In this document: piece after piece, positions 6,506 through 14,264 of the stretch
Position numbering within the stretch: the first letter of the stretch is position 1
Layout: each line of letters opens with the position of its first letter
Assembly (NCBI GenBank): GCA_035649435.1
Contig: DASRJO010000141.1
Span: 1-15,968, forward strand
Length of the DNA stretch: 15,968 nt
Direction: 5' to 3'
Origin: DASRJW01 sp035649435
GTDB lineage: Bacteria > Krumholzibacteriota > Krumholzibacteriia > G020349025
Notes under the pieces: generated by a model
The model's database searches: none
Told to the model about the DNA's origin: nothing
The model's input: only the letters and a program-made list of their open reading frames with translations
Program-made: the position numbers and the translations under genes

Positions 6506-8071
6506 ATGCGGCTCGACGCCCGGTACTTGAGCAATTCCTTCTACGACTTCATCGAGAACACGAGGGTCGGGGAGCGGTTGTTCCGCTGGGGACGGCTGGC
6601 GCTGTTCGCTCTCGTCCTGCTCGTTGTCGGCAAGTTCGCCTCGGGGCAGTTCCTCGGTTTTCAATACCAGGATCTGCTGTTCATGGCGATTGCCGGCGTC
6701 GTGTTCATGTTCGTGTTCTGGCGCTGGGAAATCGGGATCATCCTCATCCTGGCTTCGACCAGCTTCATCGTCTATTACGACGTATTGCCGACGCTGTCGC
6801 TGTACCACTTCATCCCCGAGATCCAGATGCTGGAGCATTTGCGGCTCACGCTCGGGCAAGGGCTGATGCTGTTCCTCTTGGTGGTGTTCGCTTTGAGCAG
6901 CGAGCGGCGCACGGCCGCGCGGCGCCTGGCGACTCCGGTCGCCCCGGCCGTGTTGCTGTTCACGCTCGCCATGTTGATCGCCTCGATCGTGGGGCTCACC
7001 TTCGGAGGCGTGAGCCTGCGCATGATGGTCGAGACCTCACGCCCCTATTCGTTCTACTTCATGTTCTTCGTCGGGGCCCTGTGCCTACGCGGCCGTCGCG
7101 AGCTGCGCATTCTCTTGCGCGCGAGCTTCTACATGTCCTTGATCGTCGCCGTCCTCATGTACGTGCAGTTCTTCATCGGCGATCGCGCCAAGGTATTCTT
7201 GGGCAACTCGGTGCGTGTGGAGTCCTTCGGTGGCTTCGCCGGACGCATCTTGCCGCCCGGAACCGAGCTCATTTGGATGACCGTGCCCTTCGTCATCGCC
7301 GCGATCCCCTTGGCGTCGGCTCGCGTGGCTCGCGCGCTGTACCTGGCCCTGTTCGTCCTCTTGGGCGGCCTGCTGCTCACCTTCACCCGCAGTATCTGGC
7401 TCGGGGTGCTTCTCAGCATGGCGATCATGGCGATTCTCGGTCGAGGCGTGATGCGTCTGGGGGTCGCGCGCATCCTGCTGGCCATGGTCTTGAGCGTGGC
7501 CTTGCTGCTGATCCTTCTCAACGTCGTGTCGACCGAGCGCGAGAACTACATGACGCCATACATCACGCGTTTCACCTCGATCTTCCAGGCCGATTCGTAC
7601 GCCGAGGGCTCGTCGGCAGGCGCACGCTGGATGGAGATCCGTGCCGCCTGGCAGAAGATCGTCGAGCATCCATGGCTCGGCATCGGCGTCGGCGGTGTCT
7701 ATCGCTACGAGGAGGACTGGAACGACGTCTGGCAGCAGCACTATTGGCGGCCGGTGAGCTACATCCACAACGCCTATGTGCTGCTGTTGACCCAAGGCGG
7801 CATCGTGGCGCTCGGGACCTGTCTGGTCATGTTCGGGATCTTCTTCGCGCGGGCGCGGCGTGTCTATCAGATGGTCGAGTCACCGGAGGACCGCAGTATC
7901 ATCATTGCCTGCATCGGCTCGATCGCTTCCGTCATGTTGGCTTCGGTGATGCAACCCTCGCTCTGGTATCCACCGGCCGTGCCGTGTGTGGCGCTCATCT
8001 TCGGTATCGTCGAAGCCGTGCGCTATTTTGTCGAGCGCGAAGCGGCCGACGGCGCCCCTAGCAATCGCTGA
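6506..8071 (+). CDS. O-antigen polymerase/ligase-like membrane protein (Wzy_C domain)
   Basis: A 521-residue protein with about twelve membrane segments. The Wzy_C-type core is visible: TFTRSIWLG (292-300) at a helix start, followed by a large periplasmic loop (about 342-420). That loop contains ARWMEIRAAW (373-382), the glycine motif LGIGVGGVY (391-399) and YIHNAYVLLLTQGG (419-432), the usual H-N-x-Y entry into the next helix. Such enzymes either polymerise lipid-linked repeat units (Wzy) or ligate polymer to an acceptor (WaaL). The neighbouring export and co-polymerase genes favour polymerase. The ATG at 6506 follows GGAGGG (6498-6503) with unusually short spacing. The last 49 bases overlap the 3' end of the opposite-strand glycosyltransferase gene, so no terminator can sit between them. 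Confidence 0.85.
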   Translation: MRLDARYLSNSFYDFIENTRVGERLFRWGRLALFALVLLVVGKFASGQFLGFQYQDLLFMAIAGVVFMFVFWRWEIGIILILASTSFIVYYDVLPTLSLYHFIPEIQMLEHLRLTLGQGLMLFLLVVFALSSERRTAARRLATPVAPAVLLFTLAMLIASIVGLTFGGVSLRMMVETSRPYSFYFMFFVGALCLRGRRELRILLRASFYMSLIVAVLMYVQFFIGDRAKVFLGNSVRVESFGGFAGRILPPGTELIWMTVPFVIAAIPLASARVARALYLALFVLLGGLLLTFTRSIWLGVLLSMAIMAILGRGVMRLGVARILLAMVLSVALLLILLNVVSTERENYMTPYITRFTSIFQADSYAEGSSAGARWMEIRAAWQKIVEHPWLGIGVGGVYRYEEDWNDVWQQHYWRPVSYIHNAYVLLLTQGGIVALGTCLVMFGIFFARARRVYQMVESPEDRSIIIACIGSIASVMLASVMQPSLWYPPAVPCVALIFGIVEAVRYFVEREAADGAPSNR

Positions 8072-9228
8072 TAGTTCGCCTCCAGCTTCTCGCCGACGCG
8101 TGTCCAAGTGAAGTCGCGCAGAATGGTGGCCCTGCCCTCCTCGCCGAGGCGGGCTGCGAGCGCCGGGTCGTCGAGCACGTGTTCGAGGCGTTTTGCCAGC
8201 GCCGCTGCATCCCCCGGCGGAACAAAGAAGCCGTTGTCGCCATCGCGGATGAGGTCCGGGAAGCCACCCACGCGCGAGGCGACAACGGGCGTGCCGCAAG
8301 CGAGGGCCTCCAAGTTCACCAGCTCGAACACCGACTCGAGCGACGGGGTGGCGAAGACCGTCGCTGCCTGGTATGCGGCCACGAGACGCTCCTGGTCACG
8401 CAGGTCAGGCAGATGTTCGATGGTATGGAAGCCGCGCGCGTTTTCCTCGGCCAGTGCAGCGGCGAAGGCCGCCCCGTAGACGGGGTCGCGCGTGATCGTG
8501 AGCAGCACGATGTGCGCAGGCCGCCGGAAGTGCCGTAGCGCTCGCACCAGGACCAGCGGGCCCTTGTGCTCCTGCACGCCGCCCACGAACAGCACGGTGC
8601 GTGGTTGCCTGAGCTCGGGGCGCGGGTGGAAACGCGACTCGTCGACGCCGTAGTGCACGGTGCCGATCGCAGAGTCGGGCACGCCGATTGCGCGCAAGGC
8701 AGGAATCGTCGACGTGCATCCGGTGAGGAAAAGGTCTGCGGATCGTCGGAGGATCTCGCGGCTGAGTCGATGCTTCCGATAATGAAAGTGATAGGTGACA
8801 TCCAGCGTGTGGCACCAGAGCACGCGTGGCGCTGCGGTGTGACGCAGCAACCACAGGAAGCCGAGCTCGATGTCGTTGTGCAGCTGGACGATGTCGTAGC
8901 CGCGGGCAAGGGCCGCGAATCCCGGCTTGTAGAAATACTTGGCGACATAGTTGTGCGGGAAGACATGGGCCTCGATTTTGGCGATCCAATGGTTGAGGCC
9001 GCGTTGATTGGCGGGGGTCAGATTGAGCACGGGCCAGCGCACCACCCGCATCCCTTGCCAGGTGGATTCTTCGCGCTTCCATCGCGCACGTTGGCGGGAA
9101 TCGGTGTTGAGCGTCACGATGTCGACGTGATGCCCGCGGTCGCGAAGCGCCAGGGCGCTGTGCTTGAGCACGCGTTCGCCGCCGCCCGTCACTGGATCCC
9201 AGAACGGGCTCACCATGAGCACCTTCAC
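8023..9228 (-). CDS. Glycosyltransferase family 4 (GT-B fold)
   Basis: A 401-residue cytoplasmic enzyme expected to add one sugar of the repeat unit from a nucleotide-sugar donor. The N-terminal half starts MKVLMVSPFWDPVTGGGERV, with the glycine-rich acceptor loop at 13-18. The C-terminal half has TVLFVGGVQEHKGPLVLVRA (211-230), the donor-domain strand and lysine (K222), and PSLESVFELVNLEALACG (295-312) followed by TPVVAS. In that last segment E298 and E307 are separated by eight residues rather than seven, because the motif reads ESVFELV where EpFGLV is usual. The GTG start at 9228 overlaps the previous stop (GTGA). It is the promoter-distal gene of the minus-strand operon and ends inside the polymerase gene. 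The sugar specificity cannot be read from the sequence. Confidence 0.9.
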   Translation of the reverse strand: MKVLMVSPFWDPVTGGGERVLKHSALALRDRGHHVDIVTLNTDSRQRARWKREESTWQGMRVVRWPVLNLTPANQRGLNHWIAKIEAHVFPHNYVAKYFYKPGFAALARGYDIVQLHNDIELGFLWLLRHTAAPRVLWCHTLDVTYHFHYRKHRLSREILRRSADLFLTGCTSTIPALRAIGVPDSAIGTVHYGVDESRFHPRPELRQPRTVLFVGGVQEHKGPLVLVRALRHFRRPAHIVLLTITRDPVYGAAFAAALAEENARGFHTIEHLPDLRDQERLVAAYQAATVFATPSLESVFELVNLEALACGTPVVASRVGGFPDLIRDGDNGFFVPPGDAAALAKRLEHVLDDPALAARLGEEGRATILRDFTWTRVGEKLEANYQRLLGAPSAASRSTK

Positions 9229-9650
9229 CCGGGGCCCCCGCGGATGCGCTCGAAGTCGACGGGGAAAGTGTCGGTGTCGGCGGGGTCGTACTCCACATCG
9301 GCCACGGCGAGAACGGCGAGCTCGGAGTCCGCGTCCGCGACCAAACTGTGCGCGACGCCGGGAGGCACGCGTACCGACACCGGAGACGCGGCGTCCATGC
9401 GCACGCTCTCGTGCCGGTCGCCATCCATGGCGGCGACGAACAGCGTGCCGCGTCCGGCGATGGCGCAGAACCATTCCGTCGTGCGCCGGTGGTAGTGATT
9501 GGCGCGCGTCGCGCCGGCGGCGCCGGTGGAGACATACACTTCACCGAATGGATGGTCTTGCAGATGCTGCGCCTGCAGCACTTTGAGGAACCAACCTCGG
9601 GCGTCGTCCGACCGCCGCAAGGGCCGCACCTCGATCCAATCGGCGCTCAC
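9225..9650 (-). CDS. Cupin sugar epimerase-like protein (CapF C-terminal / WxcM-like)
   Basis: A 141-residue single-domain cupin. It has RGWFLKVL (18-25), FGEVYVSTGAAGATRANHYH (35-54), the metal-type motif NHYHRRTTEW (51-60; H52, H54, E59), and the second cupin motif VPPGVAHSL (95-103; H101). It ends DVEYDPADTDTFPVDF (118-133). This pattern closely resembles the C-terminal cupin of CapF-type enzymes and more loosely RmlC/FdtA-type sugar 3-epimerases and 3,4-ketoisomerases. All of these act on nucleotide-activated 4-keto-6-deoxyhexoses. Beside CDP-glucose dehydratase, a C3 (or C3/C5) epimerisation of CDP-4-keto-6-deoxyglucose is the likeliest role (inference). GTG at 9650 overlaps the stop of the upstream gene (GTGA), and its own stop overlaps the next start the same way. 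Confidence 0.8.
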   Translation of the reverse strand: MSADWIEVRPLRRSDDARGWFLKVLQAQHLQDHPFGEVYVSTGAAGATRANHYHRRTTEWFCAIAGRGTLFVAAMDGDRHESVRMDAASPVSVRVPPGVAHSLVADADSELAVLAVADVEYDPADTDTFPVDFERIRGGPG

Positions 9651-10588
9651 GCCGGCCCCCCGATGCGCGCATGGGCACGGTGCCAGGCGATCGTGCGCTC
9701 GAGTCCGTCCTCGAGCGTCACGTGCGAGCTCCAACCCAGGAGCTCGCGTGCACGCGTGTTGTCGCAGTAGAACTCCCACGTTTCGCCCGGCCGGTACGGG
9801 AGCTTGCCGAGCTCGAGCTGCACCGGGTTCCCCATCAGGTCGAGGACGAGCTGCGCCACGTCGCGGATACGCCGCGGCTCGCCGCAGCCGATGTTGATGA
9901 TCTGCCCCTCGATGCCCGCGACCTGGGCGCTCGCGAGCAGCCCGGCCACGATGTCGTCGACATAGTTGAACTCGCGTGTCTGCTCGCCGGGCGTCATGGG
10001 GAAGTCGCGCCCCGCGAGCGCGCTGCGAATGAGAGACGGGACGAGCAGGTTCGATTCTTGTTCTGGGCCGTAGGTGAGGAACGGCCGCACGATCACGGCA
10101 CGCAGGCCGAAGGAACTGCACAGCATGCGGACGAAGCTGGTGGCGGCGGCCTTGGCGGCCGAATAGGGCGACACCGGTGCAAGGTCCTGCGTTTCGCGGA
10201 ACGGCGCCGGCCCATTGCCGTATTCCTCGCAAGTTCCCACGTGCACGAGCCGCTCGACATCCTGCTCGAGGCAGGCGCGTGCCACGTGCACGGCCGCCAT
10301 TTGCGTGCCGCGGACCTGCGCATCCAAGTGGTCGAGATCGCGGGCCACGTCGACTGCGCTCGCCAGATGGAAGACGCATTCGGGGCGCGCCGCGCGCAGC
10401 AGAGACGTCGCCGTCTCGGCCTGGCCGAGATCGCCAGCGCGATAGTCGACCGCGGGAGGCAACGCGTCGTGCGCCAGAGCTTCGCGCCGTCGCCTGCCAA
10501 CGACGGTCACGCTGTCGCCGCGCTGCACCAGGGCCCGCACCAGGTGCCTGCCGATGAAGCCGGCGCCGCCGCTCACGAGAACGCGCAA
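9647..10588 (-). CDS. NAD(P)-dependent sugar epimerase/reductase (extended SDR)
   Basis: A 313-residue Rossmann protein. The cofactor loop is GGAGFIG (7-13), the active site is T119 with Y142 and K146 (PYSAAK), and RPFLTYGPEQ (168-177) and REFNYVDDI (205-213) are the usual SDR sugar-binding landmarks. In this pathway it would plausibly reduce the 4-keto group of the CDP-sugar after epimerisation. UDP/dTDP-sugar epimerase activity is an alternative that motifs cannot exclude. Start choice: TTG at 10588 gives MRVLVSGGAGFIG, the canonical N-terminus, and has a perfect GGAGG 5 bases upstream. GTG at 10600 would add four residues and lacks a clear ribosome site. An ATG at 10605 that overlaps the previous stop is out of frame. 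The stop overlaps the cupin start. Confidence 0.87.
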   Translation of the reverse strand: MRVLVSGGAGFIGRHLVRALVQRGDSVTVVGRRRREALAHDALPPAVDYRAGDLGQAETATSLLRAARPECVFHLASAVDVARDLDHLDAQVRGTQMAAVHVARACLEQDVERLVHVGTCEEYGNGPAPFRETQDLAPVSPYSAAKAAATSFVRMLCSSFGLRAVIVRPFLTYGPEQESNLLVPSLIRSALAGRDFPMTPGEQTREFNYVDDIVAGLLASAQVAGIEGQIINIGCGEPRRIRDVAQLVLDLMGNPVQLELGKLPYRPGETWEFYCDNTRARELLGWSSHVTLEDGLERTIAWHRAHARIGGPA

Positions 10589-10593
10589 GGGGT

Positions 10594-10598
10594 CCTCC
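10594..10598 (-). promoter_or_regulatory. Ribosome binding site deciding a TTG start
   Basis: On the minus strand GGAGG lies 5 bases before TTG at 10588. It favours that start over the GTG at 10600, which it partly overlaps. Confidence 0.55.
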
Positions 10599-10604
10599 AC
10601 GGCA

Positions 10605-11609
10605 TCAGGATCCAAAGCGGCCGCGTGACGAGGCGAAGAACTCGCGGTACCAGTCGATGGTCTCGCGCAGCCCGCGCTCGACGTCGTAAGCCGGTTGCCA
10701 TCCCAGCAACCGGCGCGCCTTCGCCGCCGACAGGTACTGGTGCGGGATCTCGGACCGCGCCTCCCCGAGCACCACTGGCTCGATGTCGGTGCAATCCATC
10801 GCCGCGTGCAGCGCACGCACGAGCTCCAGCACCGTCATCTGGATCTCGTTGCTGAAGTTGAACGCCTCGCCCCACAGCGCCCGGTCATCCATGCCCTCGG
10901 CGAGCGACAGATAGGCGTGCACCGCGTCGAGCACGTAGAAGTAATCGCGCACCCAGGTGCCGTCGCTCCGAATCACGGGGCGTTCGCGCCGCAGCAGCGA
11001 CTTGATCGTTCCGGGAACGAGGCGGTTCCAGTTGAGATCGCCGCCGCCATAGAGATTGCCGCAGCGCGTGATCGCGACCGGCAGCTCCCACGTGGCGTGG
11101 TAGCACTGCGCCAGCAGGTCGGCGCAGGATTTGGAGGCATCGTAGGGATGCCGTCCCTGCAGGGCGAAGGTCTCGTCGTACGGCAGCTGCGCGTGCTCGC
11201 CATAGGCTTTGTCGCTCGACGCTACCAGCACGCGCCGCACCGACCGAGTGCGCCGCGCCGCTTCGAGCACCACCCAAGTGCCCTTGATGTTGCTCTCGAA
11301 GGTGGAGAGCGGGCTGCGGTTCGCGGTGCCGACGATGGTCTGCGCTGCCAGATGGAAGACGCTCTCGATCTCGTATTCGTTGAGCGCGCGTTCGACGACG
11401 TCGAGATCCTCGACGGCGCCGTGCACCGCCGTCACCGCGCTCCATTCGTCCGTGTTCAGGATCAACGAGCGCGGCACGTGGTCGCGCACCAGGCCGACGA
11501 CGTTGGCGCCGCGGCGCACGAGCTCGCGCACCAGCCACGAGCCGAGGATGCCGGTGCAGCCGCTGACGAAGACGTTGCGGTCGTCCCAGAAAGCCGCCAC
11601 GGCGCTCAC
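10605..11609 (-). CDS. rfbG: CDP-glucose 4,6-dehydratase-like (RfbG/DdhB family)
   Basis: A 334-residue extended SDR expected to convert CDP-glucose to CDP-4-keto-6-deoxyglucose using bound NAD. It shows the cofactor loop GCTGILG (17-23), HLAAQTIVGTANRSP (86-100), the catalytic SSDKAYGE stretch (131-138) and Y156/K160 (HPYDASK). RCGNLYGGGDLNWNRLVPG (182-200) is a hallmark of this dehydratase group, and RDYFYVLDAV (221-230) follows. SDKAYG rather than the SDKCYEN of enterobacterial RfbG places it in a broader RfbG-like clade, so substrate assignment leans on the cytidylyltransferase gene immediately upstream. The GTG at 11609 overlaps that gene's stop (GTGA). GTG at 11612 or 11600 are alternatives that change only a few residues. 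Confidence 0.82.
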   Translation of the reverse strand: MSAVAAFWDDRNVFVSGCTGILGSWLVRELVRRGANVVGLVRDHVPRSLILNTDEWSAVTAVHGAVEDLDVVERALNEYEIESVFHLAAQTIVGTANRSPLSTFESNIKGTWVVLEAARRTRSVRRVLVASSDKAYGEHAQLPYDETFALQGRHPYDASKSCADLLAQCYHATWELPVAITRCGNLYGGGDLNWNRLVPGTIKSLLRRERPVIRSDGTWVRDYFYVLDAVHAYLSLAEGMDDRALWGEAFNFSNEIQMTVLELVRALHAAMDCTDIEPVVLGEARSEIPHQYLSAAKARRLLGWQPAYDVERGLRETIDWYREFFASSRGRFGS

Positions 11610-12418
11610 CACACCTTCCACGGCGTCTCGCCGCGTTTCCACATATCGTTGTAATCGGTGAAGTCGCGATACGTGTCCATGCTCTTCCAGAAACCGTCGT
11701 GGCGGTACAACGACAGCTGTCCAGCGGCGGCGAGATTGACCAGGGGCTCGCGCTCGAGCACGCAGTGCGGATCCAAGTAGGAGAAGAACTCGCGCCGGAA
11801 GACGAAGAACCCGCCGCTGACGTAGCTGTCGAGCTGCGGCTTTTCCCGGAAGTGGTCGACGCGCCGCCCGCTCGCGCTCTCGATGACGCCGAAGCGCGAA
11901 TCCGGCTTGACGCCGGTCACGGTACCGATGCGCCCCTCGCGCACGTGGAAATCGAAGAGATCGCGGATGTCGATGTCGGCCAGCCCATCGCCGTAGGTGG
12001 CGAAGAAATGTTCACCCGTCACATAGGGCGCGATGCGTTGAATGCGACCACCCGTCATCGTGTCTTGCCCAGTGTCGGCGCAGGTGATCTGCCAGCTCTC
12101 GTTGGCGTTGCCGGCATGCACCTCGTAACGCGCTTCGCGGCCGAGATGCATGGTGAAATCGTTGTCCATCACTTGATAATTGAGCACCCATTCCTTGATG
12201 ACTTCCATCTTGTATCCCAGACAGAGGATGAAGCGACGGCAGCCGAAGGCGCTGTAGGTCTTCAGGATGTGCCAGAGCATGGGATGCGGGCCGACGCGCA
12301 CCATGGGCTTGGGCTTGAACTCGGTCTCGCCGGCGAGACGCATTCCCATCCCGCCGCAGAGGATGACGACGGGAATCTCCGCCAAGGGATTCCCTGGCAC
12401 GCTCGAGGAGCCGGACAC
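11606..12418 (-). CDS. rfbF: Glucose-1-phosphate cytidylyltransferase
   Basis: A 270-residue nucleotidyltransferase that makes CDP-glucose from CTP and glucose-1-phosphate, the committed step to CDP-6-deoxy sugars. Visible motifs are the nucleotide loop VVILCGGMGMRL (17-28), KPKPMVRVG (35-43), LCLGYKMEVIKEW (65-77), YGDGLADID (142-150, metal and product binding), VDHFREKP (187-194), SGGFFVFRREFF (201-212) and the characteristic closing GETPWKVW (263-270). Length and motif order match RfbF/DdhA throughout. GTG at 12418 is preferred because GGAGG lies 8 bases upstream. It adds about 14 residues before the first strand, so a later GTG or TTG is possible. The gene is separated from the flippase gene by 94 bases holding a promoter candidate. 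Confidence 0.95.
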   Translation of the reverse strand: MSGSSSVPGNPLAEIPVVILCGGMGMRLAGETEFKPKPMVRVGPHPMLWHILKTYSAFGCRRFILCLGYKMEVIKEWVLNYQVMDNDFTMHLGREARYEVHAGNANESWQITCADTGQDTMTGGRIQRIAPYVTGEHFFATYGDGLADIDIRDLFDFHVREGRIGTVTGVKPDSRFGVIESASGRRVDHFREKPQLDSYVSGGFFVFRREFFSYLDPHCVLEREPLVNLAAAGQLSLYRHDGFWKSMDTYRDFTDYNDMWKRGETPWKVW

Positions 12419-12426
12419 GCTACTTG

Positions 12427-12431
12427 CCTCC
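12427..12431 (-). promoter_or_regulatory. rfbF: Ribosome binding site of rfbF
   Basis: GGAGG on the minus strand, 8 bases before GTG at 12418. It supports this non-ATG start and independent translation of the gene. Confidence 0.6.
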
Positions 12432-12482
12432 GGGGACGTCCGCTGGGGCGCGAGGGCCGGACGGGTCTGCTGGACGGGAACG

Positions 12483-12488
12483 AGTATA
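12483..12488 (-). promoter_or_regulatory. Candidate -10 element of an internal promoter before rfbF
   Basis: TATACT on the minus strand (5/6 to TATAAT) sits in the 94-base gap between the flippase and rfbF, 65 bases upstream of the GTG. No acceptable -35 hexamer is found 16-18 bases further upstream (CGCCAC at best), so only the -10 is supported. Confidence 0.3.
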
Positions 12489-12512
12489 GCCCAAGCCCGC
12501 GCTAGGTGGCGG

Positions 12513-14024
12513 TTAGGCGCCGCGGCGGGAATTCCAGACCGCGATGAGATCTTGGCGCAGCGGGCGCGACAGCGCCAAGGAACCGCCGGTCCCCACGACC
12601 AGCAGTGCCGCGCGCAGGGCGATCCCCGCCTGCAGGCCGGCGAGGAGGATGGCCGCCAAGTACACGAGCAGCCCCAAGTAGCCGCGGCTTGCTGGGCGAA
12701 TGCGCCGGCTCACCACGACATCGGTCACTGCGTACGCCACGACATGGAAGGCGAAGTGGGCCCATGCGGCACCCATCAGCCCCCACGCGCGGATGAAGGT
12801 GAGGTTGAGGGCGAGGCTGACTGCGCTGGTCCAGAAGTTGATCCGGAGCGGCGTGTGCGAGTCGCCAAGCGCGACGAGCGTGTTGCCCAGCACACTGCCG
12901 AGCGCTGCGAAAGCCAGGGCACCAAGGAGCAGCGGCACGGCGGGTGCGGCCACCTGATACGAGGGCGGTGCGAGCAAAGCCAGCAGCTCGTGACGAAAGA
13001 ACCCGAGTCCCAACGTGAGGACGGCGAAACAAAAGCTCATGAGACGGAGCGAGCTCGCCAGCAGCCGGCGTGCACGCTCCGTTTCGGCGGCGGCCGCGAA
13101 GCGGGACATGCTGGGCAAATACACTTGCGTGTACGACCGCAACACCATCGACAGCTGGTCCGGCACGCGGCTCGCCACCGAGAAATGGCTCACCGCCACC
13201 GGACCGGTCAGGTTGGCGATCAGCAAAGTGTTGAGGCGCGTCGAGGCGTAGGAGAGCAAGGTGTTGACGTGGAGAGGCCAGCCGAAGCGTAGCAAGCGCA
13301 CGGCCTCGGGGCCGTCGAATCTCGGCCTCCACCCGTGCGCGCTCGACCAGGCGGAAAGCCAGGCGCCGAGCGCCAGCGACAGGGCTTCGGCGAGGAAGAG
13401 TCCGTCCACTTGCAGGCCGAATCCGCGCACGCACACGACGATCAGTAGCAAGCGGGCAAGACTCGAAATCAGCGCGTAAAGCGCCATGGCGCGAAAACGG
13501 TTCAGACCCTGCAGGAAGTTCGTGTAGAGCTCGCCCACGCTACTCACCACCACGAAGACATAGACATAGAAGTAGCGCGACTCGATGGACTCGGCGGCGA
13601 ATAGCTGCAGGACCCAAGGCTTGGCCACAGCGAGCACCAGGCACAGAAGCGCGAGTGCGGCGCCGCGCAGGGCGAGCACGGTGTGCATCATTCGCCGCGC
13701 CGCGTGCGGGTCGGTGCACAATGGCAGATGGCGCGCGATCCCCAAGCCGACCCCGAGGTCGGCGAAATTGCCCAGGAGCGCCGCCACCGAGGTGAGGATC
13801 CAGTAGGCGCCGAGGTCGGCTTCGGGAATGGCACCGGTGACAAGCCGCAGCGCCACCAATCCGAGCACGATACGGGCGAAGTTGCCGGCCCAAGTGAGAA
13901 CGACGCTCTCGACGAAGTGCTGCTTCGAACTCGATTGCTGGGGTCGATCGAGGGGTGATCCTGATGTGTGAATGCCGAACCTCCGCCTGCCTTCGCTGCG
14001 ACCGCCGGGCGGCGACGCGGTCAC
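12513..14024 (-). CDS. wzx: Oligosaccharide flippase (Wzx-like, MATE/MVF superfamily)
   Basis: A 503-residue protein with about 12-14 membrane segments. After a polar N-terminus of about 35 residues comes FVESVVLTWAGNFARIVLGL, the typical first helix of polysaccharide flippases. Further on are GAYWILTSVAALLGNFADLGVG, FGWPLHVNTLLSY and the second-half start SHFSVASRVPDQLSM, all family-like. Wzx proteins move undecaprenyl-pyrophosphate-linked repeat units across the inner membrane to the polymerase. It is the first gene of the minus-strand operon; CDP-sugar synthesis and a GT4 follow. The GTG start at 14024 has GGAG 8 bases upstream, and no in-frame ATG exists before the first helix. A 7-bp inverted repeat lies just upstream. 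Specificity for a particular repeat unit cannot be judged. Confidence 0.9.
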   Translation of the reverse strand: MTASPPGGRSEGRRRFGIHTSGSPLDRPQQSSSKQHFVESVVLTWAGNFARIVLGLVALRLVTGAIPEADLGAYWILTSVAALLGNFADLGVGLGIARHLPLCTDPHAARRMMHTVLALRGAALALLCLVLAVAKPWVLQLFAAESIESRYFYVYVFVVVSSVGELYTNFLQGLNRFRAMALYALISSLARLLLIVVCVRGFGLQVDGLFLAEALSLALGAWLSAWSSAHGWRPRFDGPEAVRLLRFGWPLHVNTLLSYASTRLNTLLIANLTGPVAVSHFSVASRVPDQLSMVLRSYTQVYLPSMSRFAAAAETERARRLLASSLRLMSFCFAVLTLGLGFFRHELLALLAPPSYQVAAPAVPLLLGALAFAALGSVLGNTLVALGDSHTPLRINFWTSAVSLALNLTFIRAWGLMGAAWAHFAFHVVAYAVTDVVVSRRIRPASRGYLGLLVYLAAILLAGLQAGIALRAALLVVGTGGSLALSRPLRQDLIAVWNSRRGA

Positions 14025-14223
14025 GAGTGTAACTCCATCCCGGATGGAACGAGAGCGAGCGCGAGTCCGGTCCGCCGGCGTGTGTTGCAGTCGCCGCGCG
14101 GGTCCCGGCGCAGGTGTGATACCATGGCTCGGAGGGCGTAGGCGCCGATTCCGACCGTTCTAGTCAGGAAAATCAGCATGCAAGGCTTCGAGAGCCTCGT
14201 GGATCTCCACCACTCACGCCACG
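14025..14223. promoter_or_regulatory. Divergent control region between flippase and GT4 genes
   Basis: Both flanking genes start here and read outwards, so promoters for both are expected within about 200 bases. I find no convincing -35/-10 pair on either strand. TGATAC at 14117-14122 on the plus strand is a weak -10 with no matching -35. The region holds a 15-base inverted repeat next to the flippase start, a possible 28-codon leader frame, and small hairpins such as AGGCT/AGCCT (14183-14197). Confidence 0.5.
14034..14048. repeat. 15-base inverted repeat upstream of the flippase gene
   Basis: TCCATCCCGGATGGA is a perfect 7-bp inverted repeat around one central base. It ends 10 bases before the flippase GTG and runs into its GGAG ribosome site. 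It could be a repressor operator or a small hairpin covering the ribosome site; either reading is inference. Confidence 0.4.
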
Positions 14224-14264
14224 ATGGCGGCGAACGATTCGGTCGTACGCCGGGGCGGCACTGA
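14178..14264 (+). CDS. Possible 28-residue leader peptide before the GT4 gene
   Basis: An ATG at 14178 is preceded by AGGA at 8 bases' distance, a better ribosome site than any start of the following gene has. The frame reads MQGFESLVDLHHSRHDGGER and continues to a TGA at 14262-14264. It overlaps the annotated GT4 start at 14224 in another frame and stops 7 bases before the alternative ATG at 14272. This would fit translational coupling. No relative is recognised, and a chance frame this short is quite possible. Confidence 0.2.
   Translation: MQGFESLVDLHHSRHDGGERFGRTPGRH

Noticed and set aside
10603..10605. ATG overlapping the rfbG-like stop (TGATG) as start of the SDR gene
   Set aside because: It is out of frame with the SDR protein.
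14077..14090. GG...TTGCAG in the divergent region as a sigma54 or -35 element
   Set aside because: The GG-to-GC distance is two bases short for sigma54, and no -10 lies 16-18 bases downstream of TTGCAG.
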